Position numbers and translations under genes: made by a program
Shown here: in pieces, positions 52,010 to 63,804 of the stretch
How positions within the stretch are numbered: position 1 is the stretch's first letter
How the letters are laid out: every line of letters starts with the position of its first letter
Origin: Phytophthora colocasiae
Lineage: Eukaryota; Oomycota; Peronosporomycetes; Peronosporales; Peronosporaceae
Length of the DNA: 64,000 nt
Reading direction: 5' to 3'
NCBI GenBank assembly: GCA_018806915.1
Contig: JAGKQI010000079.1
Coordinates: 585,001-649,000 of the forward strand
The notes under the pieces: generated by a model
What the model was told of the DNA's origin: nothing
The model's database searches: none
Seen by the model: only the letters and a program-made list of their open reading frames with translations

Positions 52010-55000
52010 CTTCCCGCGAGTCGAGCGTCGAGGCAAGCTTGACCAGTCCGAGCGCGCTCCGAAGATGGCAAAACAACGTCTTCCCCAGCGCTTTAGTGAA
52101 GCCATCTGCAAGCATTTCGGAGGTCGGGCAGTACTTGAGCTGGATGGTGCCATCTTGGTATGCATTTTTGATAGAGTGAAATGCGATGTCGACGCTCTTC
52201 TGCGAGTTTGACGTTTTCTCCTTCTTGATTCGTTGTATCGTCGACAGGTTATCGATCATCATGGGTATCTTGACCAATTTTTCTCCCGTGAGTGAGTGAA
52301 TCAGCATCGTCGTCCACTTGAGATCTTCCAGGCCCATGTCAGCTGCGATGTATTCTGCTGCGGTTGATGATTTAGCCACGACAGTCTGACGCTTGCATGA
52401 CCAATGTACGGGACAGCCATGAACGCGCAATAACAGACCGGAGATCGACTTTCTGTCGCTTGTGTCATTGGCCCAATCCGCATCTGTAAACAACTGCAGG
52501 TGTGGGGCGTCTGTGGTGCGTCGAAATTCCAACCCCATGGACCGCGTAGTTGACACGTAGCGTAGTATCCGCTTTAACGCGTGCCAATGTCGAACGCTTG
52601 GATTGTTGCACTGCGACGCCGCTTGATTTACAGCAAAGGATATGTCTGGGCGGGATACCCGACTGAGGTACAGCAAGGCACCAATTGCCTGCCTGTACGG
52701 AACGTGTTCCGCAAGTTGCTCTCCTTCCGTAGCCTTGTACAACAATGTATTTTGATCCATCGGCGTCGACACTGCTCTACAGTTGTCCATTGCGAATCGA
52801 TGACAAACTTCGGTGGCATACTGCTCTTGATCGATACACATTACTCCTTGCTGGAAATCTCGGCTGATACAAGAAACCACGAGAGCTCGCCGAGGTCCTT
52901 GATGGCGTATTTCTTGTGAAGAGCCGACATCATCTCCTCCATCTCTTCGGAGTTTTCGTACCCGATCAGGATATCATCGACGTACACGAGGATAATCAAA
53001 GCTTTTGTAGGATGGTTGTAAACGCACGGGTCTTCTAGCAATGGTGTAAAGCCTTTGCTTCGAAGGAAAGAATCGAGCTCCACATTCCACTCGCGCCCAG
53101 ACTGCTTGAGACCATACAGCGCTTTTCCGAGTAACCACACTTGCCCCGGCTCACCTTCTTCAAATCCACTCGGTTGCTTGACATAAATGACCTCCCGCAA
53201 TCCTGCCTTAACGTAAGCTGTGGGAATATCTCCTTGCCGAACGTGCCATCCTCTTTGGTTGCATTCTGCTAGAAACACACGAATAGAGATTAGTGTTACA
53301 ACAGGAGCGTACGTCTCGATGTAATCGAGCAGATATATCTGACCACATTCTTGCGCGCAAACCCGGGCTCGGAACCGATCAATTGAGCCGTTTGCCTGGC
53401 GCTTCAGCCGAAAGTTGATAGTGGATCCGATTACATGGGCGTCAGCCGAAGTCACAACTGTGAATGTCCCGTTGGCACGGAGCGCCTCGATCTCGTCCTC
53501 AATGGCCTTCTTCCACAGTGGCCACTGTTGAGAAGTTTGGCTTCTTTTAGTGTCATCGGTTCTTGAATTACATCTCCCAGCACCAAAAACGCAGCTCCGG
53601 TGTTTCTCGCTGCTATCCTTGCCGAGCGGCGACGCTGAGTGAGATTTGGGTTGACTTTTTCGGGCTCCACAATTTTCGGCGGAGGTACTGCTGGGTCACT
53701 TCCCGCATCGAGTTGCTCGAAGACGGAAATTCTGTGGGAATTGACAGATCACTTGTGTTGGGTAACATTGCCAATGGGTCAAAGAGCACTCGATGGTCTA
53801 GCAGGCCGTAGCTGTAGGCCCATGAATGTGACATCGCAACTGTGAACGATCCGAGCTCCACCTTCTCGGATGTACACGAAGTATCCTTTCCTTTGGTGAT
53901 CAGGCCCAACGTAAATTCCACGCTGTCCAGTGGGTCGAAACTTAAACTTTGTGCTTCTCTGGGTCGGTTTGAGTTGAACAACGACACTCTCACCAAACGC
54001 GTGTACATCACTGAGGTCAGGAGGACTACCGTGATATCGAGTGTATGGCGTGGTACCCGGGTTGCTGCGCGTGACTACACGATTTCGCATATAGACAGCA
54101 GTACGAACAGCATACTCCCAAAGATTGTGGGGACATTTGCCTGCAATAGCAAACATCGTGTCATGTCTGCCAAAGTGCGGTTGGTCCGTTCAGCAACTCC
54201 ATTCTGGTAGTGCTTATCAGGCTCAGAAAATTGTCGTTCAATTCCTTCTTCATCACACAAATCGTCAAAAGCTTTGTCGATGAATTCGCCGCCATTGTCC
54301 GTGCGAAGCACACAAAAATCAGCGGCACCATTTCGTCGCTTCACCAACTGGATGTAGTGCCGAAACTTTTCCACTGCATCACTTTTTGCTTTGAGGAAGT
54401 ATACGTGGGTATAGTTTTTCCACTTCACTGCCATGTAGTAGCGATGTCCGTGAATGCTGCGTTGAAATGGCCCTGCAAGGTCGGCGTGGCAGATGCGATC
54501 TTTTGCTGCTTGCGGGCGGGAGCTGTGTCGGGGTGCGGCTCTGCTGTGGCCTTTTCCAAGTGCACAGACTTCACATGGATACATGGGCAATGTCTTTAGG
54601 CCTTTGATGCGGAGCCCTCGAACGAGGCCACCGCGTTCCATGTCCAGGATTGCTTGGTAGTTCAAATGGCCCAAACGGCGATGCCAGTCTTCTAGGGAGT
54701 CTTTTGCTACTATCGGGAAGGACGTCTCGGTTGAAGTTGCAGCGAATCCACTTCCAGTTATCTCGGAGCTTGCATACACTCCGTCCCGTATAGCGCTCCG
54801 AAGTATTGCAGGTCCGTACACGGTACACCCGCTATCACTAAAATCACACTTGTATCCGTCAGCTGCAAGTGCCGACACAGAAGAGAAGCGTTCGAGCAAG
54901 AGATGGTATGTGGACCACGTTGTGTAAAATGCCATGAGGTCCATCTGCGAACTTGAGATCGCCGACTTCTGTTCCGACGACTATGTGTCCATCAGCCATT

Positions 55001-55152
55001 TGGACAGTATGGTCATCACAAGGAGCAATATTCATAAGAGCGTCACGATTTCCAGTCATGTGAAATGAGGCTCCAGAGTCGACAACAACTTCCACAGGTA
55101 TCTTGCCGGGGTCGAACGGTTTGGGCACGGTGTCTGTCGACACCCCGCGCCT
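51933..55152 (-). pseudogene. copia copy 2 pol, multiple frameshifts
   Basis: Same domains as copy 1, broken into about seven frames. Losses include bases at GATGCGCATGCC near 52868 (reduced to GATAC), the PPT C-run near 52012 (three C instead of four, shifting the C terminus), and a duplicated AGA near 54885. The RNase H half (51933-52880) is the longest open part. Confidence 0.88.
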
Positions 55153-56133
55153 TCATTCGTCATCGGAGGACTGCACTGCTGCTGCAGCGTGTCCAGCGGA
55201 TTGATTGGTGGACTTCTTTCGCTGCTCCTCGGCCACATGACGATCATGATAGTTGGTGGTATGCCCACGCTGATCACAAATCTTACATAGAGCATTGCTA
55301 AAATCCCATCGGTCTCGTGGCTTTTTCTGGTTGGTGGTGGCTGCGATCGCTGCGTGGCCTGGGCGCGACCGTTTGCTTTGTTCACTGCCCTCAGAGGCTG
55401 CATCATAGCGACGCTTCTTCATGCGACCGTCCGAACCTGCGAGCCGATTAAGCAAGTTGATCGCCCTTTCCATTTCCTCAGCTGCGTCGTCCGCCTCCAC
55501 ATCAATCTGGGCGAGTAGAGTATCACGATAGCGAGGGTATGCCAGTTGAACGAACGTGCTGAGTGCCTGTTGTTCAGTATAGTCATTGGCTCGTCCATGA
55601 TTTAATCCAGTGGCAATTTGGGACAGTCGGTGAGCATACTCATCGTATGACTCGTGAGGAAGCTTGGTAGTAGACGCGAGTAGGACAGCTTGGCGTTGCA
55701 CAGAGAGACGACTACGAAACTTGTGGAGGAATGCACGCCCAAGATCTTGGAAAGAGTTACGCGGAAGCGTACTCCGGTTCCGAATGAACCAGGTACTCGC
55801 CGTTCCCGTGAGATGGTTAGAGAGAACGCTGCACTTGACCGGTTCTGGCCAGGTACGCCCATTTAGAGTTTGGGCATCCTCAATTTGGACTTGTAAGCGC
55901 TCAAACCATTCATGGGCACCAGCATCAAGGTACCCATCCCGTATCACACCCGAGAAATTCTCGATGTTGATTAGCTTGACGTTGAGCTTCTGCTTAGGTT
56001 CACGTGCGATCTCCGCGATAGCGTCTTCGACTTCCCCGCCTTGGCCGGCTCCTCCCCCTTGTCCGCCGTCTTCCATCCGAGGTTCCGGCTCACGGTCGAT
56101 CTCATCGTATTCGTTTGAGCTGTGCGAGGACAT
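55153..56133 (-). CDS. gag: copia copy 2 gag, intact
   Basis: The only complete gag among the four copies: 326 residues from ATG at 56133 to UGA at 55153. The upstream in-frame codons have no ATG, and this start lies 36 nt from the LTR. An acidic, Gly-rich N terminus (about 1-50) is followed by a UBN2/retrotransposon-gag-like helical domain with HEWFERLQVQIEDA and LTGTASTWFIRNR (about 75-190), then a basic KKRRYDAASEGSEQSKRSR stretch. The zinc knuckle is CKICDQRGHTTNYH, which has CCHH ligands instead of the usual CCHC. It would assemble the virus-like particle and bind element RNA. The stop is in frame with pol, so a small amount of Gag-Pol could form by read-through. Confidence 0.88.
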   Translation of the reverse strand: MSSHSSNEYDEIDREPEPRMEDGGQGGGAGQGGEVEDAIAEIAREPKQKLNVKLINIENFSGVIRDGYLDAGAHEWFERLQVQIEDAQTLNGRTWPEPVKCSVLSNHLTGTASTWFIRNRSTLPRNSFQDLGRAFLHKFRSRLSVQRQAVLLASTTKLPHESYDEYAHRLSQIATGLNHGRANDYTEQQALSTFVQLAYPRYRDTLLAQIDVEADDAAEEMERAINLLNRLAGSDGRMKKRRYDAASEGSEQSKRSRPGHAAIAATTNQKKPRDRWDFSNALCKICDQRGHTTNYHDRHVAEEQRKKSTNQSAGHAAAAVQSSDDE

Positions 56134-56158
56134 CTCCGCGTGCTCAACAAGCAAGAGA

Positions 56159-56169
56159 GGCTGTTAACC
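56159..56169 (-). other. copia primer-binding site, copy 2
   Basis: GGTTAACAGCC next to the LTR, as in copy 1. Confidence 0.7.
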
Positions 56170-56325
56170 TGTTGTAATGGTGGTAAATTGAGAACTGATT
56201 TACTACTGAGTCTTCTGGCTGACTTGATCGTCCTTGTCCTACCTGTGACTACAGACCGTTCCAGCGCTGCCTCGAGTCATCAGCTCTGACTCGGATTCGT
56301 GCCACTCTCACCAGTGGCATCAACA
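56170..56325 (-). repeat. copia LTR 3, shared between copies 2 and 3
   Basis: 156 bp with the same ends. The pol frame of copy 3 continues through its first 46 bp. Confidence 0.9.
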
Positions 56326-59300
56326 CTTCCCCGCGAGTCGAGCGTCGAGGCAAGCTTGACCAGTCCGAGCGCGCTCCGAAGATGGCAAAACAACGTCTTC
56401 CCCAGCGCTTTAGTGAAGCCATCTGCAAGCATTTCGGAGGTCGGGCAGTACTTGAGCTGGATGGTGCCATCTTGGTATGCATTTTTGATAGAGTGAAATG
56501 CGATGTCGACGCTCTTCTGCGAGTTTGACGTTTTCTCCTTCTTGATTCGTTGTATCGTCGACAGGTTATCGATCATCATGGGTATCTTGACCAATTTTTC
56601 TCCCGTGAGTGAGTGAATCAGCATCGTCGTCCACTTGAGATCTTCCAGGCCCATGTCAGCTGCGATGTATTCTGCTGCGGTTGATGATTTAGCCACGACA
56701 GTCTGACGCTTGCATGACCAATGTACGGGACAGCCATGAACGCGCAATAACAGACCGGAGATCGACTTTCTGTCGCTTGTGTCATTGGCCCAATCCGCAT
56801 CTGTAAACAACTGCAGGTGTGGGGCGTCTGTGGTGCGTCGAAATTCCAACCCCATGGACCGCGTAGTTGACACGTAGCGTAGTATCCGCTTTAACGCGTG
56901 CCAATGTCGAACGCTTGGATTGTTGCACTGCGACGCCGCTTGATTTACAGCAAAGGATATGTCTGGGCGGGATACCCGACTGAGGTACAGCAAGGCACCA
57001 ATTGCCTGCCTGTACGGAACGTGTTCCGCAAGTTGCTCTCCTTCCGTAGCCTTGTACAACAATGTATTTTGATCCATCGGCGTCGACACTGCTCTACAGT
57101 TGTCCATTGCGAATCGATGACAAACTTCGGTGGCATACTGCTCTTGATCGATACACATTACTCCTTGCTGGAAATCTCGGCTGATGCGCATGCCAAGAAA
57201 CCACGAGAGCTCGCCGAGGTCCTTGATGGCGTATTTCTTGTGAAGAGCCGACATCATCTCCTCCATCTCTTCGGAGTTTTCGTACCCGATCAGGATATCA
57301 TCGACGTACACGAGGATAATCAAAGCTTTTGTAGGATGGTTGTAAACGCACGGGTCTTCTAGCAATGGTGTAAAGCCTTTGCTTCGAAGGAAAGAATCGA
57401 GCTCCACATTCCACTCGCGCCCAGACTGCTTGAGACCATACAGCGCTTTTCCGAGTAACCACACTTGCCCCGGCTCACCTTCTTCAAATCCACTCGGTTG
57501 CTTGACATAAATGACCTCCCGCAATCCTGCCTTAACGTAAGCTGTGGGAATATCTCCTTGCCGAACGTGCCATCCTCTTTGGTTGCATTCTGCTAGAAAC
57601 ACACGAATAGAGATTAGTGTTACAACAGGAGCGTACGTCTCGATGTAATCGAGCAGATATATCTGACCACATCCTTGCGCGCAAACCCGGGCTCGGAACC
57701 GATCAATTGAGCCGTTTGCCTGGCGCTTCAGCCGAAAGTTGATAGTGGATCCGATTACATGGGCGTCAGCCGGGGGAGTCACAACTGTGAATGTCCCGTT
57801 GGCACGGAGCGCCTCGATCTCGTCCTCAATGGCCTTCTTCCACAGTGGCCACTGTTGAGAAGTTTTGGCTTCTTTTAGTGTCATCGGTTCTTGAATTACA
57901 TCTCCCAGCACCAAAAACGCAGCTCCGGTGTTTCTCGCTGCTATCCTTGCCGAGCGGCGACGCTGAGTGAGATTTGGGTTGACTTTTTCGGGCTCCACAA
58001 TTTTCGGCGGAGGTACTGCTGGGTCACTTCCCCGCATCGAGTTGCTCGAAGACGGAAATTCTGTGGGAATTGACAGATCACTTGTGTTGGGTAACATTGC
58101 CAATGGGTCAAGAGCACTCGATGGTCTAGCAGGCCGTAGCTGTAGGCCCATGAATGTGACATCGCAACTGTGAACGATCCGAGCTCCACCTTCTCGGATG
58201 TACACGAAGTATCCTTTCCTTTGGTGATCAGGCCCAACGTAAATTCCACGCTGTCCAGTGGGTCGAAACTTAAACTTTGTGCTTCTCTGGGTCGGTTTGA
58301 GTTGAACAACGACACTCTCACCAAACGCGTGTACATCACTGAGGTCAGGAGGACTACCGTGATATCGAGTGTATGGCGTGGTACCCGGGTTGCTGCGCGT
58401 GACTGCACGATTTCGCATATAGACAGCAGTACGAACAGCATACTCCCAAAGATTGTGGGGACATTTGCCTGCAATAGCAAACATCGTGTCATGTCTGCCA
58501 AAGTGCGGTTGGTCCGTTCAGCAACTCCATTCTGGTAGTGCTTATCAGGCTCAGAAAATTGTCGTTCAATTCCTTCTTCATCACACAAATCGTCAAAAGC
58601 TTTGTCGATGAATTCGCCGCCATTGTCCGTGCGAAGCACACAAAAATCAGCGGCACCATTTCGTCGCTTCACCAACTGGATGTAGTGCCGAAACTTTTCC
58701 ACTGCATCACTTTTTGCTTTGAGGAAGTATACGTGGGTATAGTTTTTCCACTTCACTGCCATGTAGTAGCGATGTCCGTGAATGCTGCGTTGAAATGGCC
58801 CTGCAAGGTCGGCGTGGCAGATGCGATCTTTTGCTGCTTGCGGGCGGGAGCTGTGTCGGGGTGCGGCTCTGCTGTGGCCTTTTCCAAGTGCACAGACTTC
58901 ACATGGATACATGGGCAATGTCTTTAGGCCTTTGATGCGGAGCCCTCGAACGAGGCCACCGCGTTCCATGTCCAGGATTGCTTGGTAGTTCAAATGGCCC
59001 AAACGGCGATGCCAGTCTTCTAGGGAGTCTTTTGCTACTATCGGGAAGGACGTCTCGGTTGAAGTTGCAGCGAATCCACTTCCAGTTATCTCGGAGCTTG
59101 CATACACTCCGTCCCGTATAGCGCTCCGAAGTATTGCAGGTCCGTACACGGTACACCCGCTATCACTAAAATCACACTTGTATCCGTCAGCTGCAAGTGC
59201 CGACACAGAGAGAAGCGTTCGAGCAAGAGATGGTATGTGGACCACGTTGTGTAAAATGCCATGAGGTCCATCTGCGAACTTGAGATCGCCGACTTCTGTT

Positions 59301-59479
59301 CCGACGACTATGTGTCCATCAGCCATTTGGACAGTATGGTCATCACAAGGAGCAATATTCATAAGAGCGTCACGATTTCCAGTCATGTGAAATGAGGCTC
59401 CAGAGTCGACAACAACTTCCACAGGTATCTTGCCGGGGTCGAACGGTTTGGGCACGGTGTCTGTCGACACCCCGCGCCT
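56280..59479 (-). pseudogene. pol: copia copy 3 pol, best preserved, one frameshift
   Basis: From the codon after UGA to a stop inside the 3' LTR. Numbered from the GTG codon at 59470: protease DSGAS (22-26), HHCC site (H154, H159, C190, C193), integrase D221, D282 and E318 (GVAERTNRT). A frame change then follows at the CCCC run near 58461. The following frame holds the rest of integrase, a linker, reverse transcriptase (GDIPTAYVKAGL and LVYVDDILIG) and RNase H (FTDADWA, STAAEY, IDNLST, LADGFTK). All catalytic residues are present. The one lesion is the frameshift shared by all copies. The C terminus RGSVDATGES spans the PPT and LTR start, as is usual for copia-type elements. Confidence 0.9.
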
Positions 59480-60461
59480 TCATTCGTCATCGGAGGACTG
59501 CACTGCTGCTGCAGCGTGTCCAGCGGATTGATTGGTGGACTTCTTTCGCTGCTCCTCGGCCACATGACGATCATGATAGTTGGTGGTATGCCCACGCTGA
59601 TCACAAATCTTACATAGAGCATTGCTAAAATCCCATCGGTCTCGTGGCTTTTTCTGGTTGGTGGTGGCTGCGATCGCTGCGTGGCCTGGGCGCGACCGTT
59701 TGCTTTGTTCACTGCCCTCAGAGGCTGCATCATAGCGACGCTTCTTCATGCGACCGTCCGAACCTGCGAGCCGATTAAGCAAGTTGATCGCCCTTTCCAT
59801 TTCCTCAGCTGCGTCGTCCGCCTCCACATCAATCTGGGCGAGTAGAGTATCACGATAGCGAGGGTATGCCAGTTGAACGAACGTGCTGAGTGCCTGTTGT
59901 TCAGTATAGTCATTGGCTCGTCCATGATTTAATCCAGTGGCAATTTGGGACAGTCGGTGAGCATACTCATCGTATGACTCGTGAGGAAGCTTGGTAGTAG
60001 ACGCGAGTAGGACAGCTTGGCGTTGCACAGAGAGACGACTACGAAACTTGTGGAGGAATGCACGCCCAAGATCTTGGAAAGAGTTACGCGGAAGCGTACT
60101 CCGGTTCCGAATGAACCAGGTACTCGCCGTTCCCGTGAGATGGTTAGAGAGAACGCTGCACTTGACCGGTTCTGGGCCAGGTACGCCCATTTAGAGTTTG
60201 GGCATCCTCAATTTGGACTTGTAAGCGCTCAAACCATTCATGGGCACCAGCATCAAGGTACCCATCCCGTATCACACCCGAGAAATTCTCGATGTTGATT
60301 AGCTTGACGTTGAGCTTCTGCTTAGGTTCACGTGCGATCTCCGCGATAGCGTCTTCGACTTCCCCGCCTTGGCCGGCTCCTCCCCCTTGTCCGCCGTCTT
60401 CCATCCGAGGTTCCGGCTCACGGTCGATCTCATCGTATTCGTTTGAGCTGTGCGAGGACAT
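59480..60461 (-). pseudogene. gag: copia copy 3 gag, single frameshift
   Basis: Identical to the copy 2 gag except for one extra base in a G run near 60175 (CTGGGCC on the plus strand instead of CTGGCC), which splits it into an N-terminal part and a part with the CCHH knuckle. Ends at the same UGA (59480-59482). Confidence 0.87.
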
Positions 60462-60486
60462 CTCCGCGTGCTCAACAAGCAAGAGA

Positions 60487-60497
60487 GGCTGTTAACC
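60487..60497 (-). other. copia primer-binding site, copy 3
   Basis: GGTTAACAGCC next to the LTR, as in the other copies. Confidence 0.7.
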
Positions 60498-60653
60498 TGT
60501 TGTAATGGTGGTAAATTGAGAACTGATTTACTACTGAGTCTTCTGGCTGACTTGATCGTCCTTGTCCTACCTGTGACTACAGACCGTTCCAGCGCTGCCT
60601 CGAGTCATCAGCTCTGACTCGGATTCGTGCCACTCTCACCAGTGGCATCAACA
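60498..60653 (-). repeat. copia LTR 4, shared between copies 3 and 4
   Basis: 156 bp, same ends and neighbours as LTR 3. Confidence 0.9.
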
Positions 60654-63600
60654 CTTCCCCGCGAGTCGAGCGTCGAGGCAAGCTTGACCAGTCCGAGCGC
60701 GCTCCGAAGATGGCAAAACAACGTCTTCCCCAGCGCTTTAGTGAAGCCATCTGCAAGCATTTCGGAGGTCGGGCAGTACTTGAGCTGGATGGTGCCATCT
60801 TGGTATGCATTTTTGATAGAGTGAAATGCGATGTCGACGCTCTTCTGCGAGTTTGACGTTTTCTCCTTCTTGATTCGTTGTATCGTCGACAGGTTATCGA
60901 TCATCATGGGTATCTTGACCAATTTTTCTCCCGTGAGTGAGTGAATCAGCATCGTCGTCCACTTGAGATCTTCCAGGCCCATGTCAGCTGCGATGTATTC
61001 TGCTGCGGTTGATGATTTAGCCACGACAGTCTGACGCTTGCATGACCAATGTACGGGACAGCCATGAACGCGCAATAACAGACCGGAGATCGACTTTCTG
61101 TCGCTTGTGTCATTGGCCCAATCCGCATCTGTAAACAACTGCAGGTGTGGGGCGTCTGTGGTGCGTCGAAATTCCAACCCCATGGACCGCGTAGTTGACA
61201 CGTAGCGTAGTATCCGCTTTAACGCGTGCCAATGTCGAACGCTTGGATTGTTGCACTGCGACGCCGCTTGATTTACAGCAAAGGATATGTCTGGGCGGGA
61301 TACCCGACTGAGGTACAGCAAGGCACCAATTGCCTGCCTGTACGGAACGTGTTCCGCAAGTTGCTCTCCTTCCGTAGCCTTGTACAACAATGTATTTTTG
61401 ATCCATCGGCGTCGACACTGCTCTACAGTTGTCCATTGCGAATCGATGACAAACTTCGGTGGCATACTGCTCTTGATCGATACACATTACTCCTTGCTGG
61501 AAATCTCGGCTGATGCGCATGCCAAGAAACCACGAGAGCTCGCCGAGGTCCTTGATGGCGTATTTCTTGTGAAGAGCCGACATCATCTCCTCCATCTCTT
61601 CGGAGTTTTCGTACCCGATCAGGATATCATCGACGTACACGAGGATAATCAAAGCTTTTGTAGGATGGTTGTAAACGCACGGGTCTTCTAGCAATGGTGT
61701 AAAGCCTTTGCTTCGAAGGAAAGAATCGAGCTCCACATTCCACTCGCGCCCAGACTGCTTGAGACCATACAGCGCTTTTCCGAGTAACCACACTTGCCCC
61801 GGCTCACCTTCTTCAAATCCACTCGGTTGCTTGACATAAATGACCTCCCGCAATCCTGCCTTAACGTAAGCTGTGGGAATATCTCCTTGCCGAACGTGCC
61901 ATCCTCTTTGGTTGCATTCTGCTAGAAACACACGAATAGAGATTAGTGTTACAACAGGAGCGTACGTCTCGATGTAATCGAGCAGATATATCTGACCACA
62001 TCCTTGCGCGCAAACCCGGGCTCGGAACCGATCAATTGAGCCGTTTGCCTGGCGCTTCAGCCGAAAGTTGATAGTGGATCCGATTACATGGGCGTCAGCC
62101 GGAGTCACAACTGTGAATGTCCCGTTGGCACGGAGCGCCTCGATCTCGTCCTCAATGGCCTTCTTCCACAGTGGCCACTGTTGAGAAGTTTTGGCTTCTT
62201 TTAGTGTCATCGGTTCTTGAATTACATCTCCCAGCACCAAAAACGCAGCTCCGGTGTTTCTCGCTGCTATCCTTGCCGAGCGGCGACGCTGAGTGAGATT
62301 TGGGTTGACTTTTTCGGGCTCCACAATTTTCGGCGGAGGTACTGCTGGGTCACTTCCCGCATCGAGTTGCTCGAAGACGGAAATTCTGTGGGAATTGACA
62401 GATCACTTGTGTTGGGTAACATTGCCAATGGGTCAAGAGCACTCGATGGTCTAGCAGGCCGTAGCTGTAGGCCCATGAATGTGACATCGCAACTGTGAAC
62501 GATCCGAGCTCCACCTTCTCGGATGTACACGAAGTATCCTTTCCTTTGGTGATCAGGCCCAACGTAAATTCCACGCTGTCCAGTGGGTCGAAACTTAAAC
62601 TTTGTGCTTCTCTGGGTCGGTTTGAGTTGAACAACGACACTCTCACCAAACGCGTGTACATCACTGAGGTCAGGAGGACTACCGTGATATCGAGTGTATG
62701 GCGTGGTACCCGGGTTGCTGCGCGTGACTACACGATTTCGCATATAGACAGCAGTACGAACAGCATACTCCCAAAGATTGTGGGGACATTTGCCTGCAAT
62801 AGCAAACATCGTGTCATGTCTGCCAAAGTGCGGTTGGTCCGTTCAGCAACTCCATTCTGGTAGTGCTTATCAGGCTCAGAAAATTGTCGTTCAATTCCTT
62901 CTTCATCACACAAATCGTCAAAAGCTTTGTCGATGAATTCGCCGCCATTGTCCGTGCGAAGCACACAAAAATCAGCGGCACCATTTCGTCGCTTCACCAA
63001 CTGGATGTAGTGCCGAAACTTTTCCACTGCATCACTTTTTGCTTTGAGGAAGTATACGTGGGTATAGTTTTTCCACTTCACTGCCATGTAGTAGCGATGT
63101 CCGTGAATGCTGCGTTGAAATGGCCCTGCAAGGTCGGCGTGGCAGATGCGATCTTTTGCTGCTTGCGGGCGGGAGCTGTGTCGGGGTGCGGCTCTGCTGT
63201 GGCCTTTTCCAAGTGCACAGACTTCACATGGATACATGGGCAATGTCTTTAGGCCTTTGATGCGGAGCCCTCGAACGAGGCCACCGCGTTCCATGTCCAG
63301 GATTGCTTGGTAGTTCAAATGGCCCAAACGGCGATGCCAGTCTTCTAGGGAGTCTTTTGCTACTATCGGGAAGGACGTCTCGGTTGAAGTTGCAGCGAAT
63401 CCACTTCCAGTTATCTCGGAGCTTGCATACACTCCGTCCCGTATAGCGCTCCGAAGTATTGCAGGTCCGTACACGGTACACCCGCTATCACTAAAATCAC
63501 ACTTGTATCCGTCAGCTGCAAGTGCCGACACAGAGAGAAGCGTTCGAGCAAGAGATGGTATGTGGACCACGTTGTGTAAAATGCCATGAGGTCCATCTGC

Positions 63601-63804
63601 GAACTTGAGATCGCCGACTTCTGTTCCGACGACTATGTGTCCATCAGCCATTTGGACAGTATGGTCATCACAAGGAGCAATATTCATAAGAGCGTCACGA
63701 TTTCCAGTCATGTGAAATGAGGCTCCAGAGTCGACAACAACTTCCACAGGTATCTTGCCGGGGTCGAACGGTTTGGGCACGGTGTCTGTCGACACCCCGC
63801 GCCT
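60608..63804 (-). pseudogene. pol: copia copy 4 pol, three frameshifts
   Basis: Protease to integrase is open (62728-63795). It then carries the shared integrase frameshift, a C-run loss near 62357, and an extra T near 61395 inside the reverse transcriptase/RNase H linker. YVDD, TDADWA and the integrase acids are intact. Confidence 0.88.

Noticed and set aside
58455..58470. Programmed -1 frameshifting in integrase
   Set aside because: The site is in the middle of integrase, lacks an X XXY YYZ heptamer, and would not set a Gag:Pol ratio. A lost base in a C run is simpler.
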